The position numbers and the translations under genes were made by a program. The notes below the pieces were generated by a model that was given only the letters and a program-made list of their open reading frames with translations, was not told the DNA's origin and made no database searches. Shown here piece after piece: positions 37,275 to 47,190 of a stretch of 64,000 nt of DNA. Each line of letters opens with the position of its first letter. The first letter of the stretch is position 1. The DNA is from JBGQAS01 sp963699305 (GTDB lineage: Bacteria; Chloroflexota; Anaerolineae; Anaerolineales; Anaerolineaceae), in NCBI GenBank assembly GCA_963699305.1, contig OY969431.1, forward strand, positions 992,001-1,056,000. The letters are read 5' to 3'.

Positions 37275-38419
37275 ATGAGTGAAAAAGTCCTTATTGTTGA
37301 TGATGATCTAGAGACTTTACGCCTGGTTGGATTGATGCTCCAACGACAGGGATTTCAAATTGTTGCTGCCAATAATGGCACCCAGGCGATGGGAATGGCG
37401 CGGACTGAAAAACCTGCAATTATCGTACTCGATATAATGATGCCGGATATCGATGGATATGAAGTCACTCGTCAATTACGAAAAGATCCTGATACCTCAA
37501 ATATTCCGATCATCTTATTTACAGCAAAGAGCCAAACGGAAGATAAGCTCACAGGTTATGAAGCTGGAGCAGATGATTACTTAACCAAACCCATCCATCC
37601 CGCCGAACTTGTGGCAAAAATAAAAAAATTACTGGAAATCGGCGGATCGCGTGAAGCAACACCGAATGTTCATGGATACACCATTGGCGTAATTGCCGCA
37701 AAAGGTGGATCTTGCGTTTCCACAGTAACTCTAAATCTTGCACTCACTTATCATTCTAAAACAAAAGAAGAAAATATTGCGGCAGAGCTTCGCCCTAGCC
37801 AGGGAACATGGGCTTTGGAAATGGGTTTTCCCAATCCAGAGGGATTGAACAATCTCCTGCGAACGAAGCCGAACGAACTCTCCGTTCAGCGTGTTCAGGA
37901 ACAGCTTACTCCCACGACTCGCGGTATCAGTTATTAATGGCTTCTTACAAGCCAAAAGACGCGGAACTTATTTCTTCTGGTTTGGCTTTAACCGAAATTG
38001 TGCAACGTCTTTCTCAGATAGGTTCTACCGTTTTTCTGGATATTGGAACGGGATTCCTTCCGAACATCGAGAAAATTGTATCTTCCTGTGATGAAATTAT
38101 CTTATTGATTGAGCCAAATCCACTTGCGGTGAATCGTTCGAGATTATTGTTGGATCTGTTGATGGAATTGAGCTTTGGAAAATCAAAATTCCTCACCATT
38201 GTCCAATGCAACCGAGTCGGTGCAGCAATTCAAATGACTAATCCGCAAATGGTGGATGTTTTGAAGCAACCCATTATCCATATGATACCGCCCGTACCGG
38301 AACAAGCGTTTAATGCCTTTTCAAAGAGCATCCCGTTGATTGAATTACAACCCAACAGCTTGCATAACCAGCAGTACGAGAAACTCGTCGATTCCATTAT
38401 TGATCATAAAAAAAAGTAA
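37275..38419 (+). CDS. Receiver domain fused to CpaE/MinD-like ATPase domain with degenerate P-loop (frame broken)
   Basis: Two frames (37275-37937 and about 37925-38419) give a protein of about 381 residues. Residues 1-122 are a receiver domain with DDD at 9-11, phosphoacceptor Asp53 in VLDIMMPD, the Thr in LFTAKS and Lys in LTKPIHP. The rest resembles CpaE/ParA-type ATPases: AAKGGSCVSTVTLNLA replaces the usual KGGxGxTT loop, so key P-loop residues are absent, while FLDIGTG and ILLIEPNPLAVNRSRLLLDLL match the later family motifs. The break is at about 37926, where one added C gives RGIQLLMASYKP. CpaE proteins localise pilus or secretion machinery; no pilus genes are in the window. Confidence 0.82.
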
Positions 38420-38431
38420 TATCCGACAGGG

Positions 38432-39193
38432 ATGGTTGCATTCGACGAACTAATCAGACAGATCGCTAAAAAAATCCGAAATTCAAATAAGACAATCCTC
38501 TTTTCCGGAGCGGGTATTTCAACCCCTTCGGGAATTCCGGATTTTCGATCAACTTCGAGTGGACTGTGGAATAAATCCGATCCAATGCAGATGGCGTCCT
38601 TGACTGCTTTTAAGAACAATCCGAAAATTTTCTTCGACTGGTTGCATCCATTAGTAATTAAATCTCGGGATGCTTCACCAAATCAAGCTCATCGGATAAT
38701 TGCAGAAATGCAACGATCTGACATTATCCAGACGATCATAACGCAAAACATCGATGGGCTGCATCAAAAAGCTGGAGCGAAAGAAGTGTTGGAACTGCAC
38801 GGAAATCTCAATGGAATGAGATGTAATACCTGTGAGCTTGAATATAAAGATTCCCATTTCTTTACCCGTTTTGAGGAATTCAGGGAAATCCCCGTATGTC
38901 CTGCGTGCGGAAGAGTCCTCAAACCGAATATAATCCTGTATGAAGAAACGCTTCCCCAAAATATATGGGATCAAGCGGTAACCGCAAGTCTCAACGCTGA
39001 TACCTTTATCGTCGTAGGATCATCATTGGAAGTCTTTCCAGCATCCTCATTACCTGTCATGGCATACGAGCATGGAGCGATATTATGTATCAACAATTTT
39101 TCTTCAACACCTTGTGACACACTGACAAAATATGTATTTCACATGGATGTAGTGGATTTTTTCCAGAAACTTAGAGAGGTATATGATGGTTGA
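38432..39193 (+). CDS. Sir2-family NAD-dependent protein deacylase
   Basis: The 253-residue sirtuin has FSGAGISTPSGIPDFRS near residues 26-42, TQNIDGLHQKAG, the catalytic His in LELHGNL, a zinc ribbon with CNTC and CPACG near residues 130-155, and VGSSLEVFPASSL. It removes acyl groups from lysine using NAD. It starts 13 nt after the CpaE-like gene and overlaps the next kinase gene, so the three form one operon. Confidence 0.94.
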   Translation: MVAFDELIRQIAKKIRNSNKTILFSGAGISTPSGIPDFRSTSSGLWNKSDPMQMASLTAFKNNPKIFFDWLHPLVIKSRDASPNQAHRIIAEMQRSDIIQTIITQNIDGLHQKAGAKEVLELHGNLNGMRCNTCELEYKDSHFFTRFEEFREIPVCPACGRVLKPNIILYEETLPQNIWDQAVTASLNADTFIVVGSSLEVFPASSLPVMAYEHGAILCINNFSSTPCDTLTKYVFHMDVVDFFQKLREVYDG

Positions 39194-40400
39194 TGTTTCG
39201 GATTCTCTGACGCTAAAAAGATACCAGCAATTAATTGATTTATCTCACGATCTTGCATCCATCTTGGATCTAGATGTGTTGATACGCAGGATTGTCCATG
39301 TCGCGATGGAATTGGTGAAAGGTGAGGCTGCATCTGTTTTATTGTATGATCCTGCCACGAATCAATTATTTTTTGAAGCCATGACTGACCAGCATTCGGA
39401 AGCATTGATCCGCGGAACTAACGTGCCAATGACCAGTATCGCAGGTTGGGTCGTGCAAAACAAAAAGCCTGTCATCGTGGATGATGTTAACACGGATAAC
39501 CGATACTTCGGTCATGTGGCAAAATTACTCAAATATCGGACTCACGATGTTATCGCTGTTCCAATGATCTCAAAGAACAGGGTTATTGGGGTTTTGGAAG
39601 TGCTCAACAAAATCAAAGGGAATTATTCGAAAGATGATCAGAATGTCCTAAGCGCTTTGGGATTTCAAGCAGCAATAGCAATCGAAAATTCACGGCTATT
39701 TCAAAAGAGCGATTTAATCTCTGAGCTTGTTCATGAATTGCGCACACCTCTTACTTCGATAAGCGCAATTTCGTATATGCTGCAGAGGCCGGATCTCACC
39801 AACGAGGAAAGGAAGAACCTGGCGCTTACAATTCAAAATGAAACTCAAAGGTTGCATGATTTGACCACCTCGTACCTTGATTTATCTCGATTAGAGTCGG
39901 GGAGAATGTCATATTCACCCACAACTTTCAATATGCATGCATTGGTTAAGGAATGTTGTGATGTTATTCAACCTAAAGCTGCAGAAGCTGGGATATCGAT
40001 CCAGATGAATTTTTCTTCCAAGCTTCCACCCATCCATGCCGACGTGGATAAAATAAAACAAGTCTTATTGAATTTGTTAAATAACGCATTGAAATACAAT
40101 CATCCCAATGGATGCATTACGATCAAATCCTGGAACGATGATGAAAAAATCACCATCAGCATCCAGGACACGGGTTTAGGAATACCCAAAGAAGACCTTC
40201 CCTATATATTCGAAAAATTTTTTCGTGTTCAGCAGACTGCTAAAAATATTTCCGGAACCGGGTTGGGACTATCTATTTGTAAGCGGATCATTGAAGGTCA
40301 TAATGGCACCATCCATGTAGAAAGTGTTTCCGGGGAAGGATCTACTTTTATATTCCATCTCCCCATAAATTTTGTGGGAATTCCAACAAAGGGTGTTTAG
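39183..40400 (+). CDS. GAF-domain sensor histidine kinase
   Basis: The 405-residue cytoplasmic kinase has a GAF domain (residues 25-172), then HisKA with ELVHELRTPLTSI and phosphoacceptor His184, and a GHKL ATPase with LNLLNNALKYN (N), IQDTGLGIPKEDLPYIFEKFFR (G1/F) and GTGLGLSICKRIIEGH (G2). All catalytic elements are present. It overlaps the sirtuin stop (ATGATGGTTGA) and may phosphorylate the receiver domain encoded two genes upstream. Its end is immediately convergent with the corrected mutL end. Confidence 0.94.
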   Translation: MMVDVSDSLTLKRYQQLIDLSHDLASILDLDVLIRRIVHVAMELVKGEAASVLLYDPATNQLFFEAMTDQHSEALIRGTNVPMTSIAGWVVQNKKPVIVDDVNTDNRYFGHVAKLLKYRTHDVIAVPMISKNRVIGVLEVLNKIKGNYSKDDQNVLSALGFQAAIAIENSRLFQKSDLISELVHELRTPLTSISAISYMLQRPDLTNEERKNLALTIQNETQRLHDLTTSYLDLSRLESGRMSYSPTTFNMHALVKECCDVIQPKAAEAGISIQMNFSSKLPPIHADVDKIKQVLLNLLNNALKYNHPNGCITIKSWNDDEKITISIQDTGLGIPKEDLPYIFEKFFRVQQTAKNISGTGLGLSICKRIIEGHNGTIHVESVSGEGSTFIFHLPINFVGIPTKGV

Positions 40401-42131
40401 ATACTCCCCCTCCTGCCAAATTGCTTTTCCAGCAGATTTAACCGATAAGTGGATCATCGTTGGTCGTCCATGCGGACAGGTCCGCGGAGAAACGCAGCGC
40501 TCCAATTCATTAACCAAAGCTCTTTGTTCATCAACGGAAAGGACTTGTCCAGATTTAATCGCCGCTCTTTTACAAATCCGGGCAATGACTTTCTTTTCCA
40601 TTTCATTCTCGAGTGGTGTTTCGTCTTCTGCAATATTCTCGAGGACAGAATGGATTAAGGATATCGGGTCACTATTGATAAAAATCGCTGGGATTGCTCT
40701 GACCAGGAAGGAATTTCCACCAAATTGCTCAAGTTCAAACCCCAATTTTTCCAACAGAGGGATTTGCTTCACTAACATTTCTACCATTTGAGGTGCTACT
40801 TCCAAATTCATCGGACTGAGCAGGTGTTGAGATGCATTTTGAGTTTTCTGATCCACCATATTTTCATACAGAATACGTTCATGCGCTGAATGTTGATCGA
40901 TTAAATACAATCCATCCGGTCCTTCTGCTACGATATACGTTAATCCTATTTGTCCGATCACCCTTAGCAAAGGCATGTCGGAATGAGTTTGTTCCCGATC
41001 TTCACGCATGAGGAGTGGGGGATTCTCCGTTGGTTTTTCACCTTGACCGTTCGGATTTTGAAAAGAGAAACCACTGTGCTGGATTTGATTATTCCCTCCG
41101 CTCCGTGGTTGTTGAAACCATCCTCCGGTTTCAACTTGAATGTTTATTGGGTTTAACATGATTGTTCGTTTGACAGCGTGTTGGACAAGGCTAAAGATCC
41201 TATCGGGCTGCTTGAACCTCACCTCGGCTTTTGCAGGATGCACATTCACATCGACATCTTCGGGATTTACTTCAATAAACAATGCACCGAGAGGAAATCT
41301 CCCAACCATCAGCAAAGAGTGATATGCCTGGATAAAAGCTGTAGCAATACTAATATCCTGCACCCATCGACCATTAACAAATATTGTGATCTCCTTACGA
41401 TTAGAGCGCGTAATTGAAATCGGGCTGATAAATCCTTTCACCCGTGCTTTTTCCTCATCCAATTCGATCGCTTGTAATTGTTTGCCGATTTCAACACCAT
41501 AAATTTGAGAAAGGATTTCGCGCTGATTGTCATTTCCGAGAGTCTGAAATCCCACCTTGTCGTTCAAAGTTAACACAAATCGAACAGTAGGATATGCCAG
41601 AGCGTATCGTGAGACAAGATTCTCGATAACCTGGCGTTCTGTTTGATCCGTTTTCAGAAATTTCAGGCGAGCTGGTAGGTTAAAAAACAGATCGCTGACT
41701 TTGACCGTTGTCCCTTGATGATGTGCTATTTGTTGGATACTTCCTTCGACTCCCCCGATTTCATCCAATTGTGTGCCGATAGATGAATCATTTGTCCTTG
41801 TCAAGATGGAGAAATGAGAAACTGCAGCTATTGAAGCCAAAGCTTCCCCACGAAACCCTAAAGTCCTGATTTGGAATAACTGCTCGGATCGCTCAATTTT
41901 ACTGGTGGCGTGACGACATAATGCAAGTTTGATTTCCGGTGATGGTATTCCACATCCATTGTCGGATATTTCGATCAATCGCTTCCCCGCTTCTTCGATC
42001 CTGATTCGGATCTCCGTTGCCCTTGCATCAATCGCATTTTCAAGCAATTCTTTAACTACCGAAGCTGGTCTTTCGACTACTTCACCGGCAGCAATTTTTG
42101 AAATGACTTCCTCAGACAATATATGGATCAT
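40397..42131 (-). CDS. mutL: DNA mismatch repair protein MutL (C-terminal frame broken)
   Basis: The protein starts at ATG 42131 (MIHILSEEVISKIAAGEVVERPASV), with the GHKL ATPase (ELLENAIDAR, ISDNGCGIP, TLGFRGEALASI) and C-terminal dimerisation domain with LIDQHSAHERI, the Gln-His-Ser-rich metal site and CPHGRPTMIHLS near the end. As written the frame continues to 40269 across the opposite kinase gene. Removing one base at about 40434-40436 gives VKLLEKQFGRRGSI and a stop at 40397, right next to the kinase stop and typical of MutL ends; I use that end. An upstream start at 42242 adds a non-family tail and is rejected. Confidence 0.92.
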
Positions 42132-42189
42132 TATGATACCTGAGTTATATTTTACTTGGTGTCCTCTAATTCTTGTATTCTTTTTTGGG

Positions 42190-42195
42190 TATACT
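42190..42195 (+). promoter_or_regulatory. -10 element of the HAD gene, leaderless
   Basis: TATACT ends 6 nt before the ATG at 42202, with no Shine-Dalgarno sequence between. The -35 is weak. Confidence 0.5.
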
Positions 42196-42201
42196 TGTGC
42201 A

Positions 42202-42849
42202 ATGCCCATCACCTGTCTCTTCATTGACCTCGACGATACCATCTATCCTCCCTCATCCGGCATATGGGAGCTGATCAAGTTGCGAATTGATGAATACTTG
42301 TTTGAAAAAATGGGTTTCTCGCGGGAAAAGATCTCTTCCTTACGGCAGGAATTATTCCAACAATATGGCACGACGTTGCGCGGGCTTCAAAAGGTATATG
42401 GAGTTGATGAAAAAGACTATCTGGATTTTGTCCACGATGTCCCTCTGGAAGATCGTATTCAACCGGATGTCTCTCTACAACTTTTTTTATCAAATCTGTC
42501 CTGCGATCATTTCATTTTTACGAATGCGGATCGGAATCATGCAATTCGTATTTTGAAGGCAATGCATTTGGAGAAAGATTTCACTGGGATTATCGATATC
42601 CACTCGATAGCACCTTATTGCAAACCTCAATTGGAATCTTTTCAAATTGCACTTCAAATCGCTGGAAATCCGGACCCGGGCAATTGCCTTATTATCGATG
42701 ATACGCAACGGAACCTGGAAATAGCGATGCAGATAGGGATGCATACCGTGTTATGTTGTGATAAGAATCTGGTACACTCATTCGATGCTCAAATTCCGAC
42801 TATCGCGGAGCTTCCCACTATTTATCAAAATCTTATAAATGCGTGTTAG
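42202..42849 (+). CDS. HAD family hydrolase, pyrimidine 5'-nucleotidase type
   Basis: The 215-residue protein has motif I CLFIDLDDTIYPPSSG at the N terminus, YGTTLRGLQ in the cap, motif II FTNADRNHAIRIL, and motif IV CLIIDDTQRNLEIAMQIGMHTVL. This pattern matches the pyrimidine 5'-nucleotidase (SDT1-like) HAD group. The longer frame opening at 41929 runs antisense to mutL and is not used. The gene is divergent from mutL and followed by the S41 protease. Confidence 0.87.
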   Translation: MPITCLFIDLDDTIYPPSSGIWELIKLRIDEYLFEKMGFSREKISSLRQELFQQYGTTLRGLQKVYGVDEKDYLDFVHDVPLEDRIQPDVSLQLFLSNLSCDHFIFTNADRNHAIRILKAMHLEKDFTGIIDIHSIAPYCKPQLESFQIALQIAGNPDPGNCLIIDDTQRNLEIAMQIGMHTVLCCDKNLVHSFDAQIPTIAELPTIYQNLINAC

Positions 42850-42872
42850 AGTTCTATTAAACAGGAGTTCGA

Positions 42873-44140
42873 ATGGAAAATAGGACATCAAAGGTTTTGT
42901 TGTTTGTATTTATTGGTATGGTTCTTATTGCCGGTACATTTTCTGGCGGATTATGGATTGGATATGCAATTTCCAATCAAGCTCAGAATAATTTTCCTGC
43001 AGATATTCAAAGTACAGCGGGTTCGCCTTCACAAGTCACAAACACAGATCAAAACCTGAATGATCTTTTCGAGCCCTTCTGGCAAGCCTGGGGGATCACA
43101 CATCAGGAATATTATAAGCAGCCTCTCGATGACACAGTTTTGATGCAAGGTGCGATACGCGGTATGCTGGCGGCACTTGGGGATCCTCATACCTCATATA
43201 TGGATCCTGAGGAGTATAAACAAGCCACTGCACCCCTACAAGGAGAGTATGAGGGCATCGGTGCATATGTCGATGTCAAAGGGGAATATCTATCGATCGT
43301 TACTCCCATGCCTGGTTCCCCCGCCGAAGCAGCCGGTTTGAAACCCGGTGATCAGGTTATCAAAGTAGATGGTGTGGATATGACCGGCGTAAACCCGGAT
43401 ATAGTCCTTACCAAAGTAAAAGGACCAGCAGGAACACCGGTCACGTTGACGATTTTTAAGGGAAGGAACTCCAGAATCGTTTGAAGTCACTATCACCCGG
43501 CAAAAAATCACCCTGGCAAGTGTCGAAGGAAAAATGCTCGACAATAATATTGCCTATATCCAATTATCCACTTTCGGAGATAAAACCACTGACGATTTGA
43601 AGGCGAAATTAAACGAACTACTTGTTTCTGGTCCTGAAGGGTTAATCCTGGACCTGCGATATAACGGCGGTGGTTACTTGCCCACTGCTGTCGAAGTGGT
43701 CTCTCAATTCATCAAAGAAGGCAATGCCCTCATCGAGCAATATGGAGATGGAACCGAGAATGCCTATCCCATCATTTCTGATGGATTGGCAACCGATATA
43801 CCCCTGGTTGTGTTGGTAAACGAGGGAACCGCCTCTGCGGCCGAGATAACCGCTGGAGCAATCCAGGATTACAAGCGTGGTACTCCTCGTAGGAGTGCAA
43901 ACGTATGGAAAAGGCTCCGTCCAGCAGTGGTCAAATCTCGATCGCAGCCAGGGAGCAGTCCGGGTCACCGTGGCACTTTGGCTCACACCCCTGGGAAGAC
44001 AGATCAACGGAGTTGGATTGATGCCGGATTATATCGTTCCGGTTACGCAGGAAGATCAAACAAATAACCTCGATCCACAATTGAATAAAGCTATCGATTT
44101 GCTTTCCTTGCATCAAGTCACCGATCAGAGTTGGAACTAG
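42873..44140 (+). CDS. S41 family C-terminal processing peptidase (two frame breaks)
   Basis: Three frames make one protease of about 420 residues. It has an N-terminal transmembrane helix, the GMLAALGDPHTSYMDPEEY motif, a PDZ domain (IGAYVDVKGEYLSIVTPMPGSPAEAAGLKPGDQV), and the peptidase core with LILDLRYNGGGYL, the nucleophile Ser in NEGTASAAE and the general-base Lys in TYGKGSVQQW. Breaks lie near 43462 (one extra G gives IFK then EGTPESFEV) and near 43872-43880. The enzyme acts on the outer face of the membrane on proteins with nonpolar C termini. Confidence 0.88.
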
Positions 44141-44361
44141 TACAGATACCGGATAAACCAAAGGTGATCACCACTTATCAAATCGAAGGGAATGAGACTC
44201 TAACTCATCTCGCATTGAAGTATTATGGCCACACCTCTGAGCCATATTGGAGACTCATTTATAAGTTTAATAAATCCCTCATTGGGGATAATTATCATAA
44301 TATCTTTGAAGGACTTGTTTTGGAAATTCCTGAATTACCAAATGAACTAAAGAATAAGTGA
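44131..44361 (+). CDS. Small cytoplasmic-looking LysM-domain protein
   Basis: This 76-residue protein starts at TTG 44131 overlapping the S41 stop. It is essentially one LysM domain, YQIEGNETLTHLALKYYG through LVLEIPELP, with a 14-residue lead and no signal peptide. LysM proteins of this short type occur inside operons of many bacteria; the ligand is unknown. If the S41 frame breaks are artefacts the TTG start overlap still holds. Confidence 0.65.
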   Translation: MELVQIPDKPKVITTYQIEGNETLTHLALKYYGHTSEPYWRLIYKFNKSLIGDNYHNIFEGLVLEIPELPNELKNK

Positions 44362-44439
44362 TTAAATCAATAGAAAGCCTTTCGATCAAACTTTGAATCG
44401 AGGTCGACCTCTTTCAGGAAACAATTGCTAAGACTTCCT

Positions 44440-44468
44440 TTGACAGGTATAGATATGCACGGTATAAT
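44440..44468 (+). promoter_or_regulatory. Consensus sigma-70-type promoter of the S1-domain gene
   Basis: TTGACA (44440-44445) and TATAAT (44463-44468) are perfect hexamers separated by 17 nt. The leader to the ATG at 44504 is about 30 nt and contains GGAG 8 nt ahead of the start. Confidence 0.92.
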
Positions 44469-44503
44469 CACCCCTCGCAAATTTAATCATGGAGTGCTTC
44501 GCG

Positions 44504-45316
44504 ATGGAACAAAACGCGATCGAAAACAACAAACAACCTTCCGACATTCAACCTAAAATGCATTTTACCGGGAAGGTCATTATGACCAATCTTGCAGGTG
44601 CTTTGGTGGATATTGGGAAAGAAAAACCTGCTTTATTGCATGTTTCACGCATCTCCATTGAAGGTGCTCAACCGATTAAAAAGGTTGAGGATGTTTTACA
44701 AATCGGAAAAGAAATCGATGTCTGGGTAAAACGTGTTGTTGGAGACCGCGTGGAACTCACCATGTTCAAGCCTCTGACATACGAGTGGCGTGATTTACAA
44801 GCGGATATGGTGGTCAAAGGCACCATCGTTAAATTTGAAAAATTTGGTGCGTTTATTGAAATCGGCGCTGAACGCCCGGCTCTTGTTCACATTAGTGAAA
44901 TGGCACATGGTTATGTTAAGCGACCTGAAGACATTTTGAAACAAGGTGACGAAATTGAAGCCAAGATCATTGATGTGGATCGTAAAAAACGTCAAATAAA
45001 ACTGAGTATCAAAGCGCTTCTACCAGAACCCGAGGTGGAGGAGATCGTATTTGACAACCCAAATCGAAAATCTCCGATCCGAAATAAGAAACAAAGTCAC
45101 CGTGAAAAATTTGAAGGCAAAGGTGAAGAAACAACGAGCACTTCATCTGGCGAAGAATCTGCGCTTCCCGATCCTACATACATGGAACTGGCTCTCCGCC
45201 AGGCAATGGATAAAAGGAAAAATAAAGAAGAACGGATCAAGAAAGCAAAACAAATATCCAGGGAACAAGAAGAAATTTTTTCCAGGACCCTGGAAAACAA
45301 GGTCCAAACCAAATAA
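44504..45316 (+). CDS. S1 RNA-binding domain protein (two S1 domains)
   Basis: From ATG 44504 (GGAG upstream; an ATG at 44489 overlaps that site) the protein has 270 residues. Two S1/OB-fold repeats follow each other: GKVIMTNLAGALVDIGKEKPALLHVS (residues 22-90) and GTIVKFEKFGAFIEIGAERPALVHISEMAHGYVKRPED (105-175). A Lys/Glu-rich disordered tail completes it. It resembles ribosomal S1-type or general stress S1 proteins and probably binds mRNA or the 30S subunit. A strong promoter and terminator make it a single-gene unit, probably well expressed. Confidence 0.9.
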   Translation: MEQNAIENNKQPSDIQPKMHFTGKVIMTNLAGALVDIGKEKPALLHVSRISIEGAQPIKKVEDVLQIGKEIDVWVKRVVGDRVELTMFKPLTYEWRDLQADMVVKGTIVKFEKFGAFIEIGAERPALVHISEMAHGYVKRPEDILKQGDEIEAKIIDVDRKKRQIKLSIKALLPEPEVEEIVFDNPNRKSPIRNKKQSHREKFEGKGEETTSTSSGEESALPDPTYMELALRQAMDKRKNKEERIKKAKQISREQEEIFSRTLENKVQTK

Positions 45317-45325
45317 TATTCATTG

Positions 45326-45351
45326 CCCCACCTTTCCGGTGGGGTTTTTTT
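45326..45351 (+). terminator. Terminator of the S1-domain gene
   Basis: CCCCACC/GGTGGGG stem, 5-nt loop, then T7. Confidence 0.95.
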
Positions 45352-45358
45352 ATTGTCG

Positions 45359-45497
45359 TTGAATTTTTTTCATGGTAAACTAATGGGCGAATGAAATATG
45401 TATCTCATCAAAAGATAATATCTAGACTTCCGCAACAAAAGGGAGGTGTCGATTAAGCGACCCTCCCTTCTTCTTTTGTAAAGAAAGGATGACCAAA
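45359..45497 (+). promoter_or_regulatory. pyrG promoter and leader with attenuator-like hairpin
   Basis: A -10-like TAAACT (45376-45381) is followed by GGGC at 45385-45388 in the probable start region. About 55 nt further on, GGGAGG-tg-TCG (45441-45451) pairs with CGA-c-CCTCCC (45458-45467), followed by TTCTTCTTTT. In Bacillus subtilis pyrG is controlled by CTP through reiterative G addition at a GGGC start and a leader terminator; the elements here are arranged similarly, but function is inferred. The pyrG Shine-Dalgarno AAAGG lies at 45484-45488. Confidence 0.5.
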
Positions 45498-47131
45498 ATG
45501 CCGACTCAATATATCTTCTTCACCGGGGGGGTGGTCAGTTCTGTGGGAAAAGGAGTCACTGCAGCTGCAATAGGTAGGTTATTAAAGAGCGTGGGTTCAA
45601 AGTGGCAGTTCAAAAGTTAGATCCATACATTAATGTTGATCCTGGAACCATGAGCCCGTACCAACATGGTGAAGTCTTTGTGCTGGATGATGGAGCAGAG
45701 ACAGATCTCGATCTTGGTCATTATGAACGCTTTATTGACATACGTCTTAACAAAGTATGCAATATCACTGCTGGGCAAGTGTACGCTGAAGTGATTGGAA
45801 AAGAACGCCATGGAGATTACCTTGGAGGTACCATCCAGGTAGTTCCACATATCACCAACGAGATCAAACACCGCATCTCAATGGTCGCCAAGGAGACAGG
45901 AGCAGAGATCGTGCTTGTCGAAGTCGGTGGAACAGTCGGTGATATTGAAAGCCAACCATTCCTCGAGGCAATCCGCCAGCTCAGGAGTGAATATGGACGG
46001 GAAAATACCCTCGCCATCCATGTCACTTGGCTCCCTTATATCGGAGCAACTTGCGAGTTGAAGACTGAACCCACCCAACACTCTGTTCGTGAATTACGAT
46101 CCATCGGTATTTCACCAGATGTGATTGTCGCACGCTCGGATTATCCTGTGGATGATTCTTTACGCGAAAAAATTGCTCTCTTTTGCGATGTCGAAAAGCG
46201 AGCAGTTGTTCCCATGGTTACCACGCAAATCCTTTACGAAATTCCGTTGCTGTTGGAAAAAGCAGGGGTGGCGGATTTCATCCTGGAAAAATTCAATCTT
46301 ACGGCACGCCAAAGACCAGATTGGTCTGATTGGGAATTAATGATTTCAGAAATCAAACGTAAAAAACCAAAAGTCAAGGTAGCTCTGGTCGGGAAATACA
46401 TAGAACTCCATGACGCGTATATCAGTGTCCGCGAAGCTTTACAGCATGCTGCGCTTAAACTTGGTTCTGAACTCGAAATTGAATGGATCCATTCAACTGA
46501 TCTAGAAAAGAAGAAAAGTTTGGATGTTCTTGAAAAAGTGGATGGAATTGTGGTTCCAGGAGGTTTTGGTAGTCGGGGAATCGAAGGAAAGATCCTGGCA
46601 GCTCATTTTGCGAGAACCCAGAAAATTCCATATCTTGGCTTATGCCTAGGGATGCAATTGATGGTGGTGGAGTTCACACGCTTTGCTTTAAAAACCGATG
46701 ATGTTAATTCAACGGAATTTGAACCCTCCACACCCAATCCGGTGATCGGCTTGATGCCGGAGCAATTCCAGATAACCGACAAAGGTGGAACAATGCGACT
46801 TGGTTTGTATCCTTGTTCGTTGATTCCCGGAACCAGGGCAGCTGATGCTTATGGAATGGATATGGTGGAAGAGCGTCATCGCCACCGATATGAGCTGAAT
46901 AATTCATTTCGTGAAAAATTGGAAGCCAAAGGCATGGTTTTTTCAGGGATTTCCCCGAATGGCAAATTAGTTGAGATTGCCGAATTGAGGGACCATCCGT
47001 TCATGCTTGGGACCCAATTTCATCCTGAATTCCTATCACGCCCTAACCGCCCTCACCCACTCTTTCTTGCCTTCATGCAAGCAGTGATCGAAAGATCTGG
47101 AATAAAACCAAAAAATAAAAAATCCCATTGA
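45498..47131 (+). CDS. pyrG: CTP synthase (frame broken near N terminus)
   Basis: The enzyme makes CTP from UTP, ATP and glutamine. The first 34 codons from ATG 45498 give QYIFFTGGVVSSVGKGVTAA, and the rest is in another frame from about 45602 (VQKLDPYINVDPGTMSPYQHGEV). One missing G in the AAGTGG at 45599-45604 explains the break. The synthase domain has GGTVGDIESQPFLEA; the C-terminal glutaminase domain has GLCLGMQ (nucleophile Cys), and HPEF (catalytic His-Glu). The complete length would be about 544 residues, normal for PyrG. Confidence 0.95.
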
Positions 47132-47190
47132 CTTTTTCGGTTATACTTACGCAAATATTTTTCAGGAATTTTTTCTTAAGAGGTTATGCA

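Noticed and set aside
40269..40396. MutL C-terminal tail across the kinase gene
   Set aside because: It results from one extra base; the corrected frame stops at 40397 with a family-like end.
41929..42201. N-terminal extension of the HAD protein
   Set aside because: It runs antisense over the start of mutL; the HAD motif starts at 42202 with a -10 box just upstream.
42132..42242. Earlier start for mutL
   Set aside because: The MutL family starts at the ATG at 42131; upstream residues have no family match and run into the opposite gene.
47128..47147. TTGACT with TATACT ahead of eno
   Set aside because: Spacing is only 8 nt, so the pair is not a promoter; the -10 alone might be used.
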